From assembly GCF_000744775.1 (NCBI RefSeq), contig NZ_JQMP01000003.1:248001-312000 (forward strand): a stretch of DNA of 64,000 nucleotides, read 5' to 3'. Both the position numbers and the translations under genes were made by a program. Positions 1 through 8,677 of this stretch are shown here, piece by piece (positions within the stretch are counted from its first letter, which is position 1; each line of letters begins with the position of its first letter). Source of the DNA: Thermorudis peleae (GTDB lineage Bacteria; Chloroflexota; Chloroflexia; Thermomicrobiales; Thermomicrobiaceae). The notes beneath the pieces are model-generated. The model did not search any database, was not told the origin of the DNA, and saw nothing but the letters and a program-made list of their open reading frames with translations.

Positions 1-257
1 ATTGGCTTATCATAGCCGCCCTTCTTGGCGCTGTCGATTGCACCACCGAGCAACGTTACTGCCATTGATTCGGCGGTCGCTGCAATGTTAATGATATCCT
101 TAACCGACTCAGGCGAGTCGGCGAGTACCGACCGGAAGAGCCCAAGCCGTGACATGAGCAGTCCGGCACCAGCAATACCGGCGCCTTTAAAGAGCGTGCG
201 CCGTGAGACGCGCGCATTCGTTACCGTGTTCAAGAGATCGACTGGATTCGTGGCCAT
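1..257 (-). CDS. Tat-exported ferritin-like protein, C-terminus cut by window edge
   Basis: Reading back from ATG at 257 gives 85 codons that run off the left edge. The N-terminus carries a twin-arginine motif (SRRTLFKG, residues 18-25) followed by a hydrophobic stretch with GAGIAGAGLLM and an ADS junction, so the protein is probably folded in the cytoplasm and exported by Tat. After the signal, residues 50-80 (VKDIINIAATAE, then TLLGGAIDSAKK) match the start of the neighbouring ferritin-like protein nearly word for word, so this is its exported paralogue. The catalytic or iron-binding part lies outside the window, so function is inferred from the paralogue. It probably forms a two-gene unit with the gene at 315-965. 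Confidence 0.75.
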   Translation of the reverse strand, partial: MATNPVDLLNTVTNARVSRRTLFKGAGIAGAGLLMSRLGLFRSVLADSPESVKDIINIAATAESMAVTLLGGAIDSAKKGGYDKP

Positions 258-314
258 CGTTTCACTGCCTCCTTCTCCGTCTATCGCCAGCCAGTGCAGC
301 ACCGTCCGGCACCA

Positions 315-965
315 CTACGGTCGCAGCTGGGTTACCCCGGTGTTGTCGATCGAGCCGGGGCCGGGGTAGGTCACCTGTGGGCCGCTGCCGCCGATGAAGC
401 CGAGTTGCTGCAAGGCTTGCGCAGCCGCGCCAACGCTGGTGAACATGGCCTTCTCAAAGGCGAGGTCGTTCGGCACACCCTGGAGAATGCCTGAGGCAAT
501 GGCGAAGAAGCGCAGGTGCGCTCGATGCTCGGCCTCGACTGCCCCGATCTGGAGTGCCAGCTTGACCAGATCAGGCTGGCCGAGAATCGCGAACTCCTGG
601 GCAGCTGCCATGTAGGCCGCGATAAACGCCTCTTCGAGCATGATACCGGTCTTGAGCAACGTCGCCGGATCGGTCACGATCTTCGGATCGGGAATCGTAA
701 AGGTCAGGGTCAGTGGCTTGGCCCCCGCCCCGGTCAGGACCTCATAGTGGGCTTGCTCTTCAGCGCGGGCTGCCGTGAGAAATTGCACGACTTCGGCGTT
801 GACATTCAGCTGGCCATTTTTCGCGGCATCGATCGCGCCACCCAGCGCCGTGACTGCCAGTGCCTCCGCTGTCGCCGCGATGTTGATGATGTCCTGCACT
901 GACTCGCACTGCTGCGCCGCTGCAGCAAGCCGTGCGAGCTGATTCGTGCTTACGGTCAATGACAT
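315..965 (-). CDS. Ferritin-like domain protein (cytoplasmic paralogue)
   Basis: 216 residues, with no signal peptide. The sequence is alpha-helical with pairs of carboxylates and histidines spaced as in ferritin-like four-helix bundles: EEQAHYE near residue 70, EEAFIAAY near 112 and EAEHRAHLR near 144. These can supply the E/ExxH ligands of a di-iron site. It fits the Ferritin_2 type of family; the substrate is unknown. It lies 57 bases upstream of the Tat-exported paralogue on the same strand and diverges from the ECF sigma factor gene, so a link to stress or oxidant response is plausible but not shown. The C-terminus ends in a Gly/Pro-rich tail. Confidence 0.8.
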   Translation of the reverse strand: MSLTVSTNQLARLAAAAQQCESVQDIINIAATAEALAVTALGGAIDAAKNGQLNVNAEVVQFLTAARAEEQAHYEVLTGAGAKPLTLTFTIPDPKIVTDPATLLKTGIMLEEAFIAAYMAAAQEFAILGQPDLVKLALQIGAVEAEHRAHLRFFAIASGILQGVPNDLAFEKAMFTSVGAAAQALQQLGFIGGSGPQVTYPGPGSIDNTGVTQLRP

Positions 966-1258
966 GGGTTCGCCTCCTTCGCTTCCATTCTGACCAGACG
1001 GACGCGTGTACTGCGCTGGACTCGCTGTTGCGCTCGTCGGGACGTTCCCGCTGTTCCACCCTCCACCGCTTCGCCGCCGCTACCTCCTCTCCTGCATGCG
1101 TGCTGCCATCGCACAGTGCTTGCAACGGTGCCTACGGCAAGAGCAACAGGAATAGATCACCAGAGACGTGGCAAAGCGGCAATTTCTTGCTAGACTGACC
1201 GCAGAAACCGGGTCAGCCTTGGCAACGCAGATGGCGACCGGGGAGGGGAACTGGGCAA

Positions 1259-1876
1259 ATGGTACGGAACAATGCGCCAAACGAGCGGGCTGCTGCCCAG
1301 CACGATCCCCGTACTGACGCGGAACTCTTGGCGGCGATCGCCGCTAGTGATCCTGACGCCCTCGTGGCACTGTATGACCGGTATGGTCGGCTTGCGTTCG
1401 GCCTCGCGTATCGCATCCTGGGCGACGCGTTTTTGGCGGAGGAAGTAGTGCAGGATGCCTTCATGAATGTCTGGCGCAACGCAGCCAAGTTCGATGCGAA
1501 CCGTGGGGCCGTGCGCTCGTGGCTGCTGGCGATTGTCCACCACCGCGCTGTTGACCGACTCCGCGAATGGCGCGGGAAGGCACCGGAAGTCGACCTCGAT
1601 GATGCTGCGCTGACCCTGGCTGCTCCTGACGTCTGGGGAGCGTTGCTTGACCAGCTCGAGCTGGAAAGCGTGCAACAAGCGCTTGCAGCGCTGCCGGAGG
1701 AACAGCGTCTTGCTCTCGAGCTCGCCTACTTCCAGGGTCTCACCCACCAGGAGATCGCTGAGCGAACCGGGTGGCCACTCGGTACGGTCAAGAGCCGGCT
1801 GAGGCTTGGCCTGGCCAAACTTGCCGACCTGCTGGCACCGTTACGAACACCAGGAGACCAGAATGCTCGGGGTTAA
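1259..1876 (+). CDS. ECF (SigK-like) RNA polymerase sigma factor
   Basis: 205 residues, the usual size for an ECF sigma factor. Region 2 is at about residues 35-85 (DALVALYDRYGRLAFGLAYR, then AEEVVQDAFMNVW). Region 4 is at about 140-190 with the helix-turn-helix LTHQEIAERTGWPLGTVKSR. The start ATG at 1259 has a purine-rich ribosome site (GGGGAGGGGAA) ending about nine bases upstream. The gene is followed after 49 bases by an RskA-type anti-sigma factor, the standard SigK/RskA arrangement in which the membrane protein holds the sigma factor inactive. It diverges from the ferritin-like genes, which could be part of its regulon. Confidence 0.93.
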   Translation: MVRNNAPNERAAAQHDPRTDAELLAAIAASDPDALVALYDRYGRLAFGLAYRILGDAFLAEEVVQDAFMNVWRNAAKFDANRGAVRSWLLAIVHHRAVDRLREWRGKAPEVDLDDAALTLAAPDVWGALLDQLELESVQQALAALPEEQRLALELAYFQGLTHQEIAERTGWPLGTVKSRLRLGLAKLADLLAPLRTPGDQNARG

Positions 1877-1925
1877 CTCCCATGGCGCAGGCCCGCATCG
1901 AAACCTAGGTTCAAAGGAGCACGAC

Positions 1926-2693
1926 GTGTGGGAACAGGAACACTCTAACCACGAGCAGATTCGCGACCTCCTCGGCGCGTATGCCCTTGATGCGCTGAGC
2001 GCTGAGGAGCAACAGCGTGTCCGTGCTCACCTTGCCCAGTGTGCTGAATGCCGAGCTGAACTTGCTCGCCTTCAGCTTGCTGTCCACGCCTTACCGCTCA
2101 GCGTCGCGCCGCGCACGCCCTCGCCCGAACTGCGCGAGCGCATCCGCGCGGCCGTCACTGCGCAGCCGGCTGCGAGCGAGCAGCCAGCGGCAACGCGCCA
2201 CCGCTTGCCGCACCCGGCGCTAGAGCGTGCAGAACGTCCAGCAGAGCCGAGCAATGTTCGGGTCTTCCCGCGCTGGCGTGCGTTCGCTCCGTGGGCGGCC
2301 GTGGCCGCGCTCTTCATCGTGTGTCTCGGCTTGCTCGGCTGGAACCTGCAGCTGCGCCAGCGCGTCTCGCCCGCGCCGCAGGTCATCGCGCTGCAGCCGA
2401 GCAACGGCGCCCCAGTGCAAGGCCAGGTGATCTATCTGCCGGATCAACGGGTGGCAGTGCTGCGTGTCGAGCAACTCCCGCCGCTGGCTGCCAACCAGGT
2501 CTATGAGATCTGGTTGATCAAAGATAATACGCCGGCACCGGCTGGTGTCTTCACCCAAAGCCAAACGGCCTACGCGATACCGGCGGATATTCAGAACTAT
2601 CAACTCCTGGCACTGACTGTTGAGCCGGGGCCATCGGGCAGCCCGCAGCCGACCTCGAAACCGTTCGCCGTGGCCTCGCTGCAGCGCACCTAG
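1926..2693 (+). CDS. Anti-sigma factor, RskA family
   Basis: The GTG at 1926 is chosen because an AAAGGAG site ends six bases upstream; the longer open frame from 1806 overlaps the sigma gene. This gives 255 residues. The N-terminal 80 residues hold a zinc-finger-like anti-sigma domain (LLGAYALDALSAEE, then HLAQCAECRAEL with HxxxCxxC). A single membrane helix follows at about residues 120-140 (WAAVAALFIVCLGLLGW), then an outer RskA C-terminal domain (VYEIWLIKDNTPAPAGVF). It should bind the sigma factor encoded just upstream and release it after a signal sensed outside the membrane. Confidence 0.9.
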   Translation: MWEQEHSNHEQIRDLLGAYALDALSAEEQQRVRAHLAQCAECRAELARLQLAVHALPLSVAPRTPSPELRERIRAAVTAQPAASEQPAATRHRLPHPALERAERPAEPSNVRVFPRWRAFAPWAAVAALFIVCLGLLGWNLQLRQRVSPAPQVIALQPSNGAPVQGQVIYLPDQRVAVLRVEQLPPLAANQVYEIWLIKDNTPAPAGVFTQSQTAYAIPADIQNYQLLALTVEPGPSGSPQPTSKPFAVASLQRT

Positions 2694-2699
2694 ATGTTC

Positions 2700-3206
2700 T
2701 CAGTTGAGATCAGCCCATGCCGGGTCTGCTATCTTCCGGACGACCGCGCTGACGTCGCCGAGCGCGTCGAGCAACTCGGCGACCGTTTTGCCGAGGACGG
2801 GATGCCGAGCCGCTGGTGCCAGCTCCGCCAGCGGCACGAGCACGAACGCCCGCTCGTGGAAACGTGGGTGCGGCAGGGTTAGTTCCGGCGTCTGCATAAC
2901 GACCTCATCGTAGAGCACGAGGTCGAGGTCGAGCGTGCGCGGGGCATTCGGAAACGGGCGCTGGCGTCCCGCCGCATCTTCCAGCACACGGAGCGCGGCG
3001 AGCACCGCCTGCGGCGGTAGCGTCGTTTCCAGGGCAACGACGGCATTCAAAAAGTCTGGCTGGTCAAGATAGCCAACTGGCGTGGTCTCGTAGAGCGACG
3101 AGACGGCCACAACGTTGCCGATCCCGCGCATCCCGCTTACGGCCAGCCGCAGAAACGCTGCTCGATCGCCGAGATTGCTGCCTAGGCTGATGAAAACCCG
3201 CGCCAT
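2700..3206 (-). CDS. folK: 2-amino-4-hydroxy-6-hydroxymethyldihydropteridine diphosphokinase
   Basis: 168 residues, typical for HPPK, which transfers pyrophosphate from ATP to hydroxymethyldihydropterin in folate synthesis. Family motifs are present in order: SLGSNLGDR near the N-terminus, SLYETTPVG...QPDFLN at about 38-55, and the catalytic block RTLDLDLVLYD at about 93-103 followed by LPHPRFHERAFVLVPL. The start overlaps the end of folP by 25 bases, so the two are translationally coupled in the folB-folP-folK operon. It ends six bases from the convergent anti-sigma gene. Confidence 0.95.
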   Translation of the reverse strand: MARVFISLGSNLGDRAAFLRLAVSGMRGIGNVVAVSSLYETTPVGYLDQPDFLNAVVALETTLPPQAVLAALRVLEDAAGRQRPFPNAPRTLDLDLVLYDEVVMQTPELTLPHPRFHERAFVLVPLAELAPAARHPVLGKTVAELLDALGDVSAVVRKIADPAWADLN

Positions 3207-4027
3207 CCACGCACCACCGCATCGGTCATCCGCACGACTCGCACCATCTGCGGCACATCATGCACGCGCACAATATCCGCGCCATTGGCAATGGCCAGGG
3301 CCACGGTCGCTGCTGTCCCCTCGACGCGATCGTCTGGCGGCGTGCCAAGCACGTGGCCGATCATGCTCTTGCGCGAGGTGCCGACGAGGATCGGCCGGCC
3401 CAGCGCGCGCAACTCGCCAAGGCGACGGAGCAACAGCAGATTGAGATCTGGCGTCTTGCCAAACCCAAAGCCCGGGTCGACGATGATCCGCTCCCACCGC
3501 ACTCCCGCCGCCAGCGCCTGGTCGATCCGGCGCGCCAACTCCCGGACGACATCAGGAATGAGACGATCTGCCGATGGAATCTTCTGATCATGCATGATGA
3601 TGACCGGCACGCCAGCCTCGGCTGCAAGTGTCGCCATGGCTGGATCGGCCTGCAAGCCACGCACGTCATTGATGATCGATGCACCAGCCTGGAGCGCCGC
3701 TTCCGCAACAACCGCTTTGGACGTATCGACCGAAATCGGCACCGGCACTGCCGCAGCGAGCGCACGAATTGCCGGAATGACGCGGCGCAGTTCTTCCTCC
3801 GCTGGCACCGGCTGATGCCCTGGCCGGGTCGACTCCCCGCCAACGTCGATGATGTCTGCGCCCGCTTCGACCATTGCCTGGGCCCGGGCTACAATCGCAT
3901 CGAGTTGATCGACCAGCCCATCGCCGCTGAACGAGTCCGGCGTCACGTTGATGATCCCCATCACAAACGTCCGCTCGCCCCACGGCCACTGCTCAAGAGC
4001 TGCTGGCAGTCGCTGTGTCTGCGTCAT
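3182..4027 (-). CDS. folP: Dihydropteroate synthase
   Basis: 281 residues from the ATG at 4027, preceded by an AAAGGAGG site; the longer frame from 4084 lacks one. The enzyme condenses the pterin pyrophosphate made by FolK with p-aminobenzoate. Signature blocks are intact: MGIINVTPDSFSGDG near residue 22, DVGGESTRPG near 58, SVDTSKAVVAEAAL near 95, IINDVRG, the DPGFGFGKT loop near 190, and GTSRKSMIG near 220. It overlaps folB by 35 bases upstream and folK downstream. Confidence 0.96.
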   Translation of the reverse strand: MTQTQRLPAALEQWPWGERTFVMGIINVTPDSFSGDGLVDQLDAIVARAQAMVEAGADIIDVGGESTRPGHQPVPAEEELRRVIPAIRALAAAVPVPISVDTSKAVVAEAALQAGASIINDVRGLQADPAMATLAAEAGVPVIIMHDQKIPSADRLIPDVVRELARRIDQALAAGVRWERIIVDPGFGFGKTPDLNLLLLRRLGELRALGRPILVGTSRKSMIGHVLGTPPDDRVEGTAATVALAIANGADIVRVHDVPQMVRVVRMTDAVVRGWRGFSSA

Positions 4028-4409
4028 GCCCTTCCTCCTTTGCCCGTCCGCGGACGACGCGCACCCCGACCCGTCCCGTTGCATGCCCGGGCATCGGGGA
4101 ACTCATCTTCCAGACCGTCACCGTGACTCGCACGATCAAGGGGAACCGCGCAAGTACCTGCTCCGCTACCGCTTCAGCCACTGACTCAAGCAACTGATGC
4201 GGCGGCCCTTCCAGCACCTCGCGCACGGCGTCGAAGAGCGCACGATAGCTCACCGTGTCGGCAAGCCGATCACTTCGCCCGGCCGGACGCAAGTCGCACT
4301 GTGCGACGAGATCGACCTGGAAGCGCTGGCCAAGTCGTTGTTCTTCTGGATGCACGCCATGGTAGCCGTAGAACGTCAACCCTTCGAGGATGATCGCATC
4401 GTGTGTCAT
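3993..4409 (-). CDS. folB: Dihydroneopterin aldolase
   Basis: 138 residues. The FolB signature is near the N-terminus (LEGLTFYGYHGVHPEEQRLGQ), with the catalytic-region Glu in EEQ and the typical central block DTVSYRALFDAV and later LLESVAEAVAEQVL. The enzyme cleaves dihydroneopterin to the substrate of FolK. The last 30 residues (RVVRGRAKEEGHDADTATASSS) are a low-complexity extension beyond the usual 120-residue fold. Its 3' end carries the folP ribosome site. It begins only a few bases after the stop of the bactofilin-like gene, so that gene probably shares the operon. Confidence 0.93.
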   Translation of the reverse strand: MTHDAIILEGLTFYGYHGVHPEEQRLGQRFQVDLVAQCDLRPAGRSDRLADTVSYRALFDAVREVLEGPPHQLLESVAEAVAEQVLARFPLIVRVTVTVWKMSSPMPGHATGRVGVRVVRGRAKEEGHDADTATASSS

Positions 4410-4412
4410 AGG

Positions 4413-5789
4413 TTACGACTCCGGCGAGGTGCGTGGCGTATCTGGCGGCGTATCCGACGGAGACAGTGGCTCGCTTGGTGGCTCGGCCGCTGCTTCGGAC
4501 GTCGGCTGCGGGCCTGTCTCCGTCGTCGTGCTGGGCGGCGCTGGCTCCTCGATTGACCGAATCGCGACCGGCGCAGAAGCTCCCGTAGCAGCCGGTGCTG
4601 GTTTTGGCAGCCCCCACCCCGTCACATCCGTCCAGAATGCTCCCAAGCCAAAGACGGCAACCAGCAGGCTCAGCACCAGCGTCCACCAAAAGCCAACGAC
4701 GCCCGGCAGTGGCACGAGCCGGATCAGCACGAGCACAGTCGTGCCAACAAGCATCGCGATCCACAGCGGGCCACGCCGGGTACTGCGCAGCCGTCCCGGC
4801 AAGATCCAGCGGACAAGCCCGAGACCGACGATGACCTGACTGAGATAGAGCACTGCGAGATACACCACCGTGACAAGAAACGCGACCGGCAAGCCCACAA
4901 TGGTGACGGCGAAAATCACGGCAGCGAGCGGCCCAGCGAACAACACCACAATCCCCCACAGCGCGCTGGGCAATGGTGCGCGCGTGACCGTTACGCTGAT
5001 CCGCGCTGACCGCTGGGGCAAGAGCAACACCAGCAGCGTGCCAGCGATCAGCGCCCATGCCAGCCGGAGCGCGACATGCTGGAGCCACGCCAAAGCCCGC
5101 TCGGTGAAGGTGCGCGGGGCTGGTTGAGGCGCTGTGTTCGTGTAGTGCGTTGTCCCACGCACTTGCGCATCTGATGCAAGTGTTGCCTGCCGCGGCGCCT
5201 CGTAGTCAAGGTCACCGCCAATGACAGCACCGGAGCCGAGCGTCAACGTTTGCACGGAGGCATGAACGGTGCCATCCACCTGACCCTGGAGCGTCAACTG
5301 CGACAGCGCAGCGCGGAGGTCACCCTTCACGTGGCCTTGCACAAGGCCATCGTTGCCGGCAATCCGCGCTTCATGGTCGACGGCCGCGTTCGGGCCGAGC
5401 GTGACCGACTGGCCAAGCAGTAACGCATCCCAGCCGACCGGCCCATTGATGCGCACCGTCCGACCGGCTGCCCGCACACTGCCACGGACCGGCCCGCTCA
5501 CCTCGACCGTGTTGCCAAGCACGTTGACGTCACCGTCGACCGTGCCAGTGATCCGGACAGAGCCAGCCACGACAAAGACGTTACGCAGCACATGCCCGGC
5601 AATCGTAGCCGACCCACCAACAATGTAGACATCGTCGTCGATTGTCTGGTCTGCTGGGATCTCAGCGGGAGAAACTCCCTCAGAGAAGAATGTGGCGGCC
5701 TTCGTCGTGGGCTGCCACAGCCATAGCGTACTGGTAAGGCTGGCTACTATCGCTACCAGCACGCACCACCGCCACATGCGCTGTCGCAT
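4413..5789 (-). CDS. Exported bactofilin-like membrane protein
   Basis: 458 residues from ATG 5789, chosen because AAGGAG lies six bases upstream; the frame from 5813 has no such site. A signal sequence or anchor spans residues 1-30. Residues 45-210 are a run of short beta repeats of the bactofilin/polymer-forming type (VYIVGGSATIAGHV, VNVLGNTVEVSGPVRGS). The C-terminal half holds about four membrane helices (ALIAGTLLVLLLP, IVVLFAGPLAAVIFAVTIVG, VVYLAVLYLSQVIVGL, VVGFWWTLVLSLLVAVFG), then a Pro/Ser/Thr/Glu-rich tail. The repeat domain is therefore predicted outside the membrane, unlike classical cytoplasmic bactofilins. It is first in an operon with folB-folP-folK. No enzymatic role can be assigned. 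Confidence 0.75.
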   Translation of the reverse strand: MRQRMWRWCVLVAIVASLTSTLWLWQPTTKAATFFSEGVSPAEIPADQTIDDDVYIVGGSATIAGHVLRNVFVVAGSVRITGTVDGDVNVLGNTVEVSGPVRGSVRAAGRTVRINGPVGWDALLLGQSVTLGPNAAVDHEARIAGNDGLVQGHVKGDLRAALSQLTLQGQVDGTVHASVQTLTLGSGAVIGGDLDYEAPRQATLASDAQVRGTTHYTNTAPQPAPRTFTERALAWLQHVALRLAWALIAGTLLVLLLPQRSARISVTVTRAPLPSALWGIVVLFAGPLAAVIFAVTIVGLPVAFLVTVVYLAVLYLSQVIVGLGLVRWILPGRLRSTRRGPLWIAMLVGTTVLVLIRLVPLPGVVGFWWTLVLSLLVAVFGLGAFWTDVTGWGLPKPAPAATGASAPVAIRSIEEPAPPSTTTETGPQPTSEAAAEPPSEPLSPSDTPPDTPRTSPES

Positions 5790-6004
5790 CCCGTACTCCT
5801 TCCCCATCCACACCCAGCCTGCTCTGCCCCGTCCAACCGAAAACGCCGGTTCAAGCGTGCCACATCAGGCAGGAGGATGGGTGAACTGGTATGCTTGCGG
5901 GCGTGTGACATCGAGCCGAGGAAGAAACCTGCCTCAGGAGATTGGGAACGTTGCCGGCCAGTCGCAAGCGCTGAGGCGGGTCATAGCCGAAGAAGGACAA
6001 GGTC

Positions 6005-7627
6005 ATGGTCGTTGACATTGAAGAACGCAACCGCGAGCACCTTGCCCGCATCCTCGCTGACCTCAGTCGTCCTGATGCTTACCCGTACCCCGTCGACCAC
6101 GTTGATATCGAAGAAACGCACATCTCCCTCGTATTCCTGGCCGGCGACTACGTCTTTAAGATCAAAAAGCCCGTTGACCTTGGCTTCCTCAACTTCACCA
6201 CACTCGAACGCCGCCGCCTGTTCTGTGAGGAGGAAGTGCGCCTGAACCGCCGGCTCACGCATGGGGTCTACCTCGGCGTCGTTCCAATCACGGATACGGG
6301 GCTGCAATTGCGCGTCGATGGCAAGGGGCCGGTGGTTGAATACGCGGTGAAGATGCGTCGGCTGCACCAGGAGCAGACATTCCTGCGTCTGCTCGAGCGG
6401 AACGCCCTCCCGGTAGATGCTCTTGAGTCATTGACGCTTCGGCTCACACAGTTCTACCGACAGGACGCCGCCCGTGGGCCAGATGTCGATCGCTGGGGAA
6501 CGCGCGATGCGATCTGGACGAATATCGCCGAGAACGTTGCGCAGACGCGTCCCTATGTCGGCAGTATCATTGCGCCAGTGCAACTGGAGTGGATTGAGCG
6601 TGTCTCACGCGATGTCCTTGACCGTGAAGCGGCCGCCTTTGACCAGCGGGTAGCCAATGGCTGGATCCGCGAGGGGCATGGAGACCTGCATCTCGCCCAT
6701 ATCTTCTTCGAGCGACCTGGCCCTGATGGGGTGCAGATCGTCGACTGCGTCGAGTTCAACCCACGGTTGCGCTGCGGCGACGTTGCCGCCGACATCGCGT
6801 TCCTTGCAATGGACCTTGACCATCACCAGCAGCCATACCTTGCAGCGCAGGTCGTTGCGCTGCTCACCGAGCAGTTGGCTGACCCAGACTTGCCCTGGCT
6901 TATCCATTTCTATTCGATCTACCGCGCCCACGTGCGGGCCAAAGTTGCCTGCTTCCGCTCCGACGACATCGCGCCGGAACTGCCCGAGGCACTCGCTGTC
7001 CGCACCGAGGCAGAGCGCTACATCGACCTGGCGACCTCGTACGTGATTGAGCCAGCACGCCCCATGCTGCTGCTTGTTGGCGGTCTTTCGGGCACGGGCA
7101 AAAGCGCACTCGCTCGGCGCCTTGCCCGTTCGCTGGGCACGACACTTGCCTCGTCCGATCTTGTGCGCAAGCAGCTCGCTGGCCGCTCGCCGACATCGTA
7201 CGCACCGGTTCCGTATGGTGCGGGAATCTACACCGAGCAACTGACGACCCAGACCTACGAAACGTTGCTAAACCAGGCCGCGCAGGCGCTCCTCAGCGGC
7301 CACTCCGTTGTGCTGGACGCAACTTTCCTCGATGCCACCTGGCGCGAACGAGCGCGCGATCTTGCGCAGAACGCCGGGGCCGATGTACTGCTTATTGAGT
7401 GCCAGTGTCCGGAACCGGTTGTGCAGCAGCGGCTCCAAGCCCGTCCCCAGGAGCCAGGGCAGGTCAGCGAGGCGACGTGGGCAATCTATCAGGAGCAGCG
7501 TCGGCGCTACGGCCCGGTGATGAAACAAACCGCCGGTCTTCCCCATCTGGTTGTCACGACCGATCGCCCGACCGCCCAAGTGCTCGACGACGTGTTGCGC
7601 GCGCTCCCGCTGCGCCGCCGACTTTAG
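6005..7627 (+). CDS. Bifunctional APH-like phosphotransferase / AAA ATP-binding protein
   Basis: 540 residues. Residues 1-330 resemble an aminoglycoside/choline-kinase-like fold: AGDYVFKIKKPVD (lysine of the ATP site) near 48, the catalytic loop GHGDLHLAHI near 222 and the metal block VDCVEFNPRLR near 243. Residues 345-535 are a P-loop kinase of the AAA_33/zeta-like group, with Walker A GLSGTGKSA near 360 and VVLDATFLDATWRERAR near 438. The fusion is known in many bacteria as a conserved pair of domains with an unknown small-molecule substrate; it should not be read as drug resistance. Start ATG follows GAAGAAGGACAAGGTC. It ends overlapping the convergent transporter gene by four bases. Confidence 0.8.
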   Translation: MVVDIEERNREHLARILADLSRPDAYPYPVDHVDIEETHISLVFLAGDYVFKIKKPVDLGFLNFTTLERRRLFCEEEVRLNRRLTHGVYLGVVPITDTGLQLRVDGKGPVVEYAVKMRRLHQEQTFLRLLERNALPVDALESLTLRLTQFYRQDAARGPDVDRWGTRDAIWTNIAENVAQTRPYVGSIIAPVQLEWIERVSRDVLDREAAAFDQRVANGWIREGHGDLHLAHIFFERPGPDGVQIVDCVEFNPRLRCGDVAADIAFLAMDLDHHQQPYLAAQVVALLTEQLADPDLPWLIHFYSIYRAHVRAKVACFRSDDIAPELPEALAVRTEAERYIDLATSYVIEPARPMLLLVGGLSGTGKSALARRLARSLGTTLASSDLVRKQLAGRSPTSYAPVPYGAGIYTEQLTTQTYETLLNQAAQALLSGHSVVLDATFLDATWRERARDLAQNAGADVLLIECQCPEPVVQQRLQARPQEPGQVSEATWAIYQEQRRRYGPVMKQTAGLPHLVVTTDRPTAQVLDDVLRALPLRRRL

Positions 7628-8646
7628 TCGTCTGATGACATATCGTCCGTGTGGTTGCCACCAGCGATTGGGGCGAGGCAGGCGCAGGATGCATCTGGGC
7701 TTTCCAGCGTGCAGCCGCGGAACGGCTCAGGGTGATGCGCCGGCGCTTCTGGTTGCAAGGTGACGTGGACGATGCCAAAGCGTTCGCGCAACAGGTGTGC
7801 CAAGCGGGCGAGCAGCGTCGGCCAGTTCACTCCTGGTCGGACTTCGACGTGGCTACTCAGCGCGATGACACCTGAGGTGAGTGTCCAAATATGCAAGTCG
7901 TGCACGGCCTCAACCCCAGGCACCGCTTCCATTGACGTCCGCACCTCGTCGAGGTCAAGATGGCGCGGCGTTGCTTCCAAGAGCACATCGACGGATTCGC
8001 GCACAAGCTGCCAGGCACTCCAGAGCACCAGTGCGCCGATCGCCAACGAAAGCACCGGGTCAGCCCAGTACCAGCCGGTTACCCACATGACACCTGCTGC
8101 GACAATAGCCGCGAGTGAGCCGAGGAAATCGCTGAGCACATGGAGCAGTGCCCCGCGAATGTTGAGATTGTGGTGATGCGCGCCGCCGCGTGACAGGACC
8201 CAGCTGATCAGGCCGTTGGCCACCATGCCAGAGACGGCAACGCCGAGCATGAGGCCCGTCTTGACCTCTGGCGGATGCTGGAGCCGCTGGAAAGCTTCCC
8301 AGGCGATGACACCGCTGATTGCGAGCAGCGCCGCCCCGTTCACCAACGCCACCAGAATCTCGGCGCGGTAGAGGCCGTACGAGCGCTGGGGCGTGGCCGG
8401 CCGGCGGGCCAACCAGAGCGCGAGCAACGCTAAGGCCAGCGCCGCTACGTCGCTCGCCATATGCCCGGCATCAGCGAGCAGCGCGAGCGAATTGGCCAGC
8501 CAGCCGCCAAGAAGCTCAATCACTGTAAAGAGCGCCGTGATCCCGAACGCAACGAGGAGCGGTCGGGCACTCGGCCGGCCGACGACCGCCTCGTGTTCAT
8601 GGCGATGATCGTGCTCATGAGTGTCATGACGATGAAGCTTGACCAT
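7624..8646 (-). CDS. Cation diffusion facilitator (Zn/Co/Cd efflux) transporter
   Basis: 340 residues from ATG 8646 (GGAG eight bases upstream; a slightly longer start at 8667 is possible). The cytoplasmic N-terminus is histidine-rich (HRHDTHEHDHRHEHE), as in CzcD/ZitB proteins. Six membrane helices follow with the metal-site pairs HxxxD in DAGHMASD (helix 2) and HVLSD (helix 5), then a cytoplasmic domain with the DLHIWTLTSG motif. The C-terminus adds a Cys/His-containing tail (CTLESPDASCACLAP). It exports divalent metal ions by proton exchange. A palindrome at 8678-8707 overlaps the likely promoter. Confidence 0.9.
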   Translation of the reverse strand: MVKLHRHDTHEHDHRHEHEAVVGRPSARPLLVAFGITALFTVIELLGGWLANSLALLADAGHMASDVAALALALLALWLARRPATPQRSYGLYRAEILVALVNGAALLAISGVIAWEAFQRLQHPPEVKTGLMLGVAVSGMVANGLISWVLSRGGAHHHNLNIRGALLHVLSDFLGSLAAIVAAGVMWVTGWYWADPVLSLAIGALVLWSAWQLVRESVDVLLEATPRHLDLDEVRTSMEAVPGVEAVHDLHIWTLTSGVIALSSHVEVRPGVNWPTLLARLAHLLRERFGIVHVTLQPEAPAHHPEPFRGCTLESPDASCACLAPIAGGNHTDDMSSDD

Positions 8647-8677
8647 ACACACCACTCCATCCACCAAACAGTATACG

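Noticed and set aside
3260-4126. 288-residue open frame opposite folP
   Set aside because: Codon shadow of a clearly conserved gene; no domain, no ribosome site.
6005-7627. Aminoglycoside resistance gene
   Set aside because: The APH-like half belongs to a widespread fusion family of unknown substrate, not to known drug-modifying groups.
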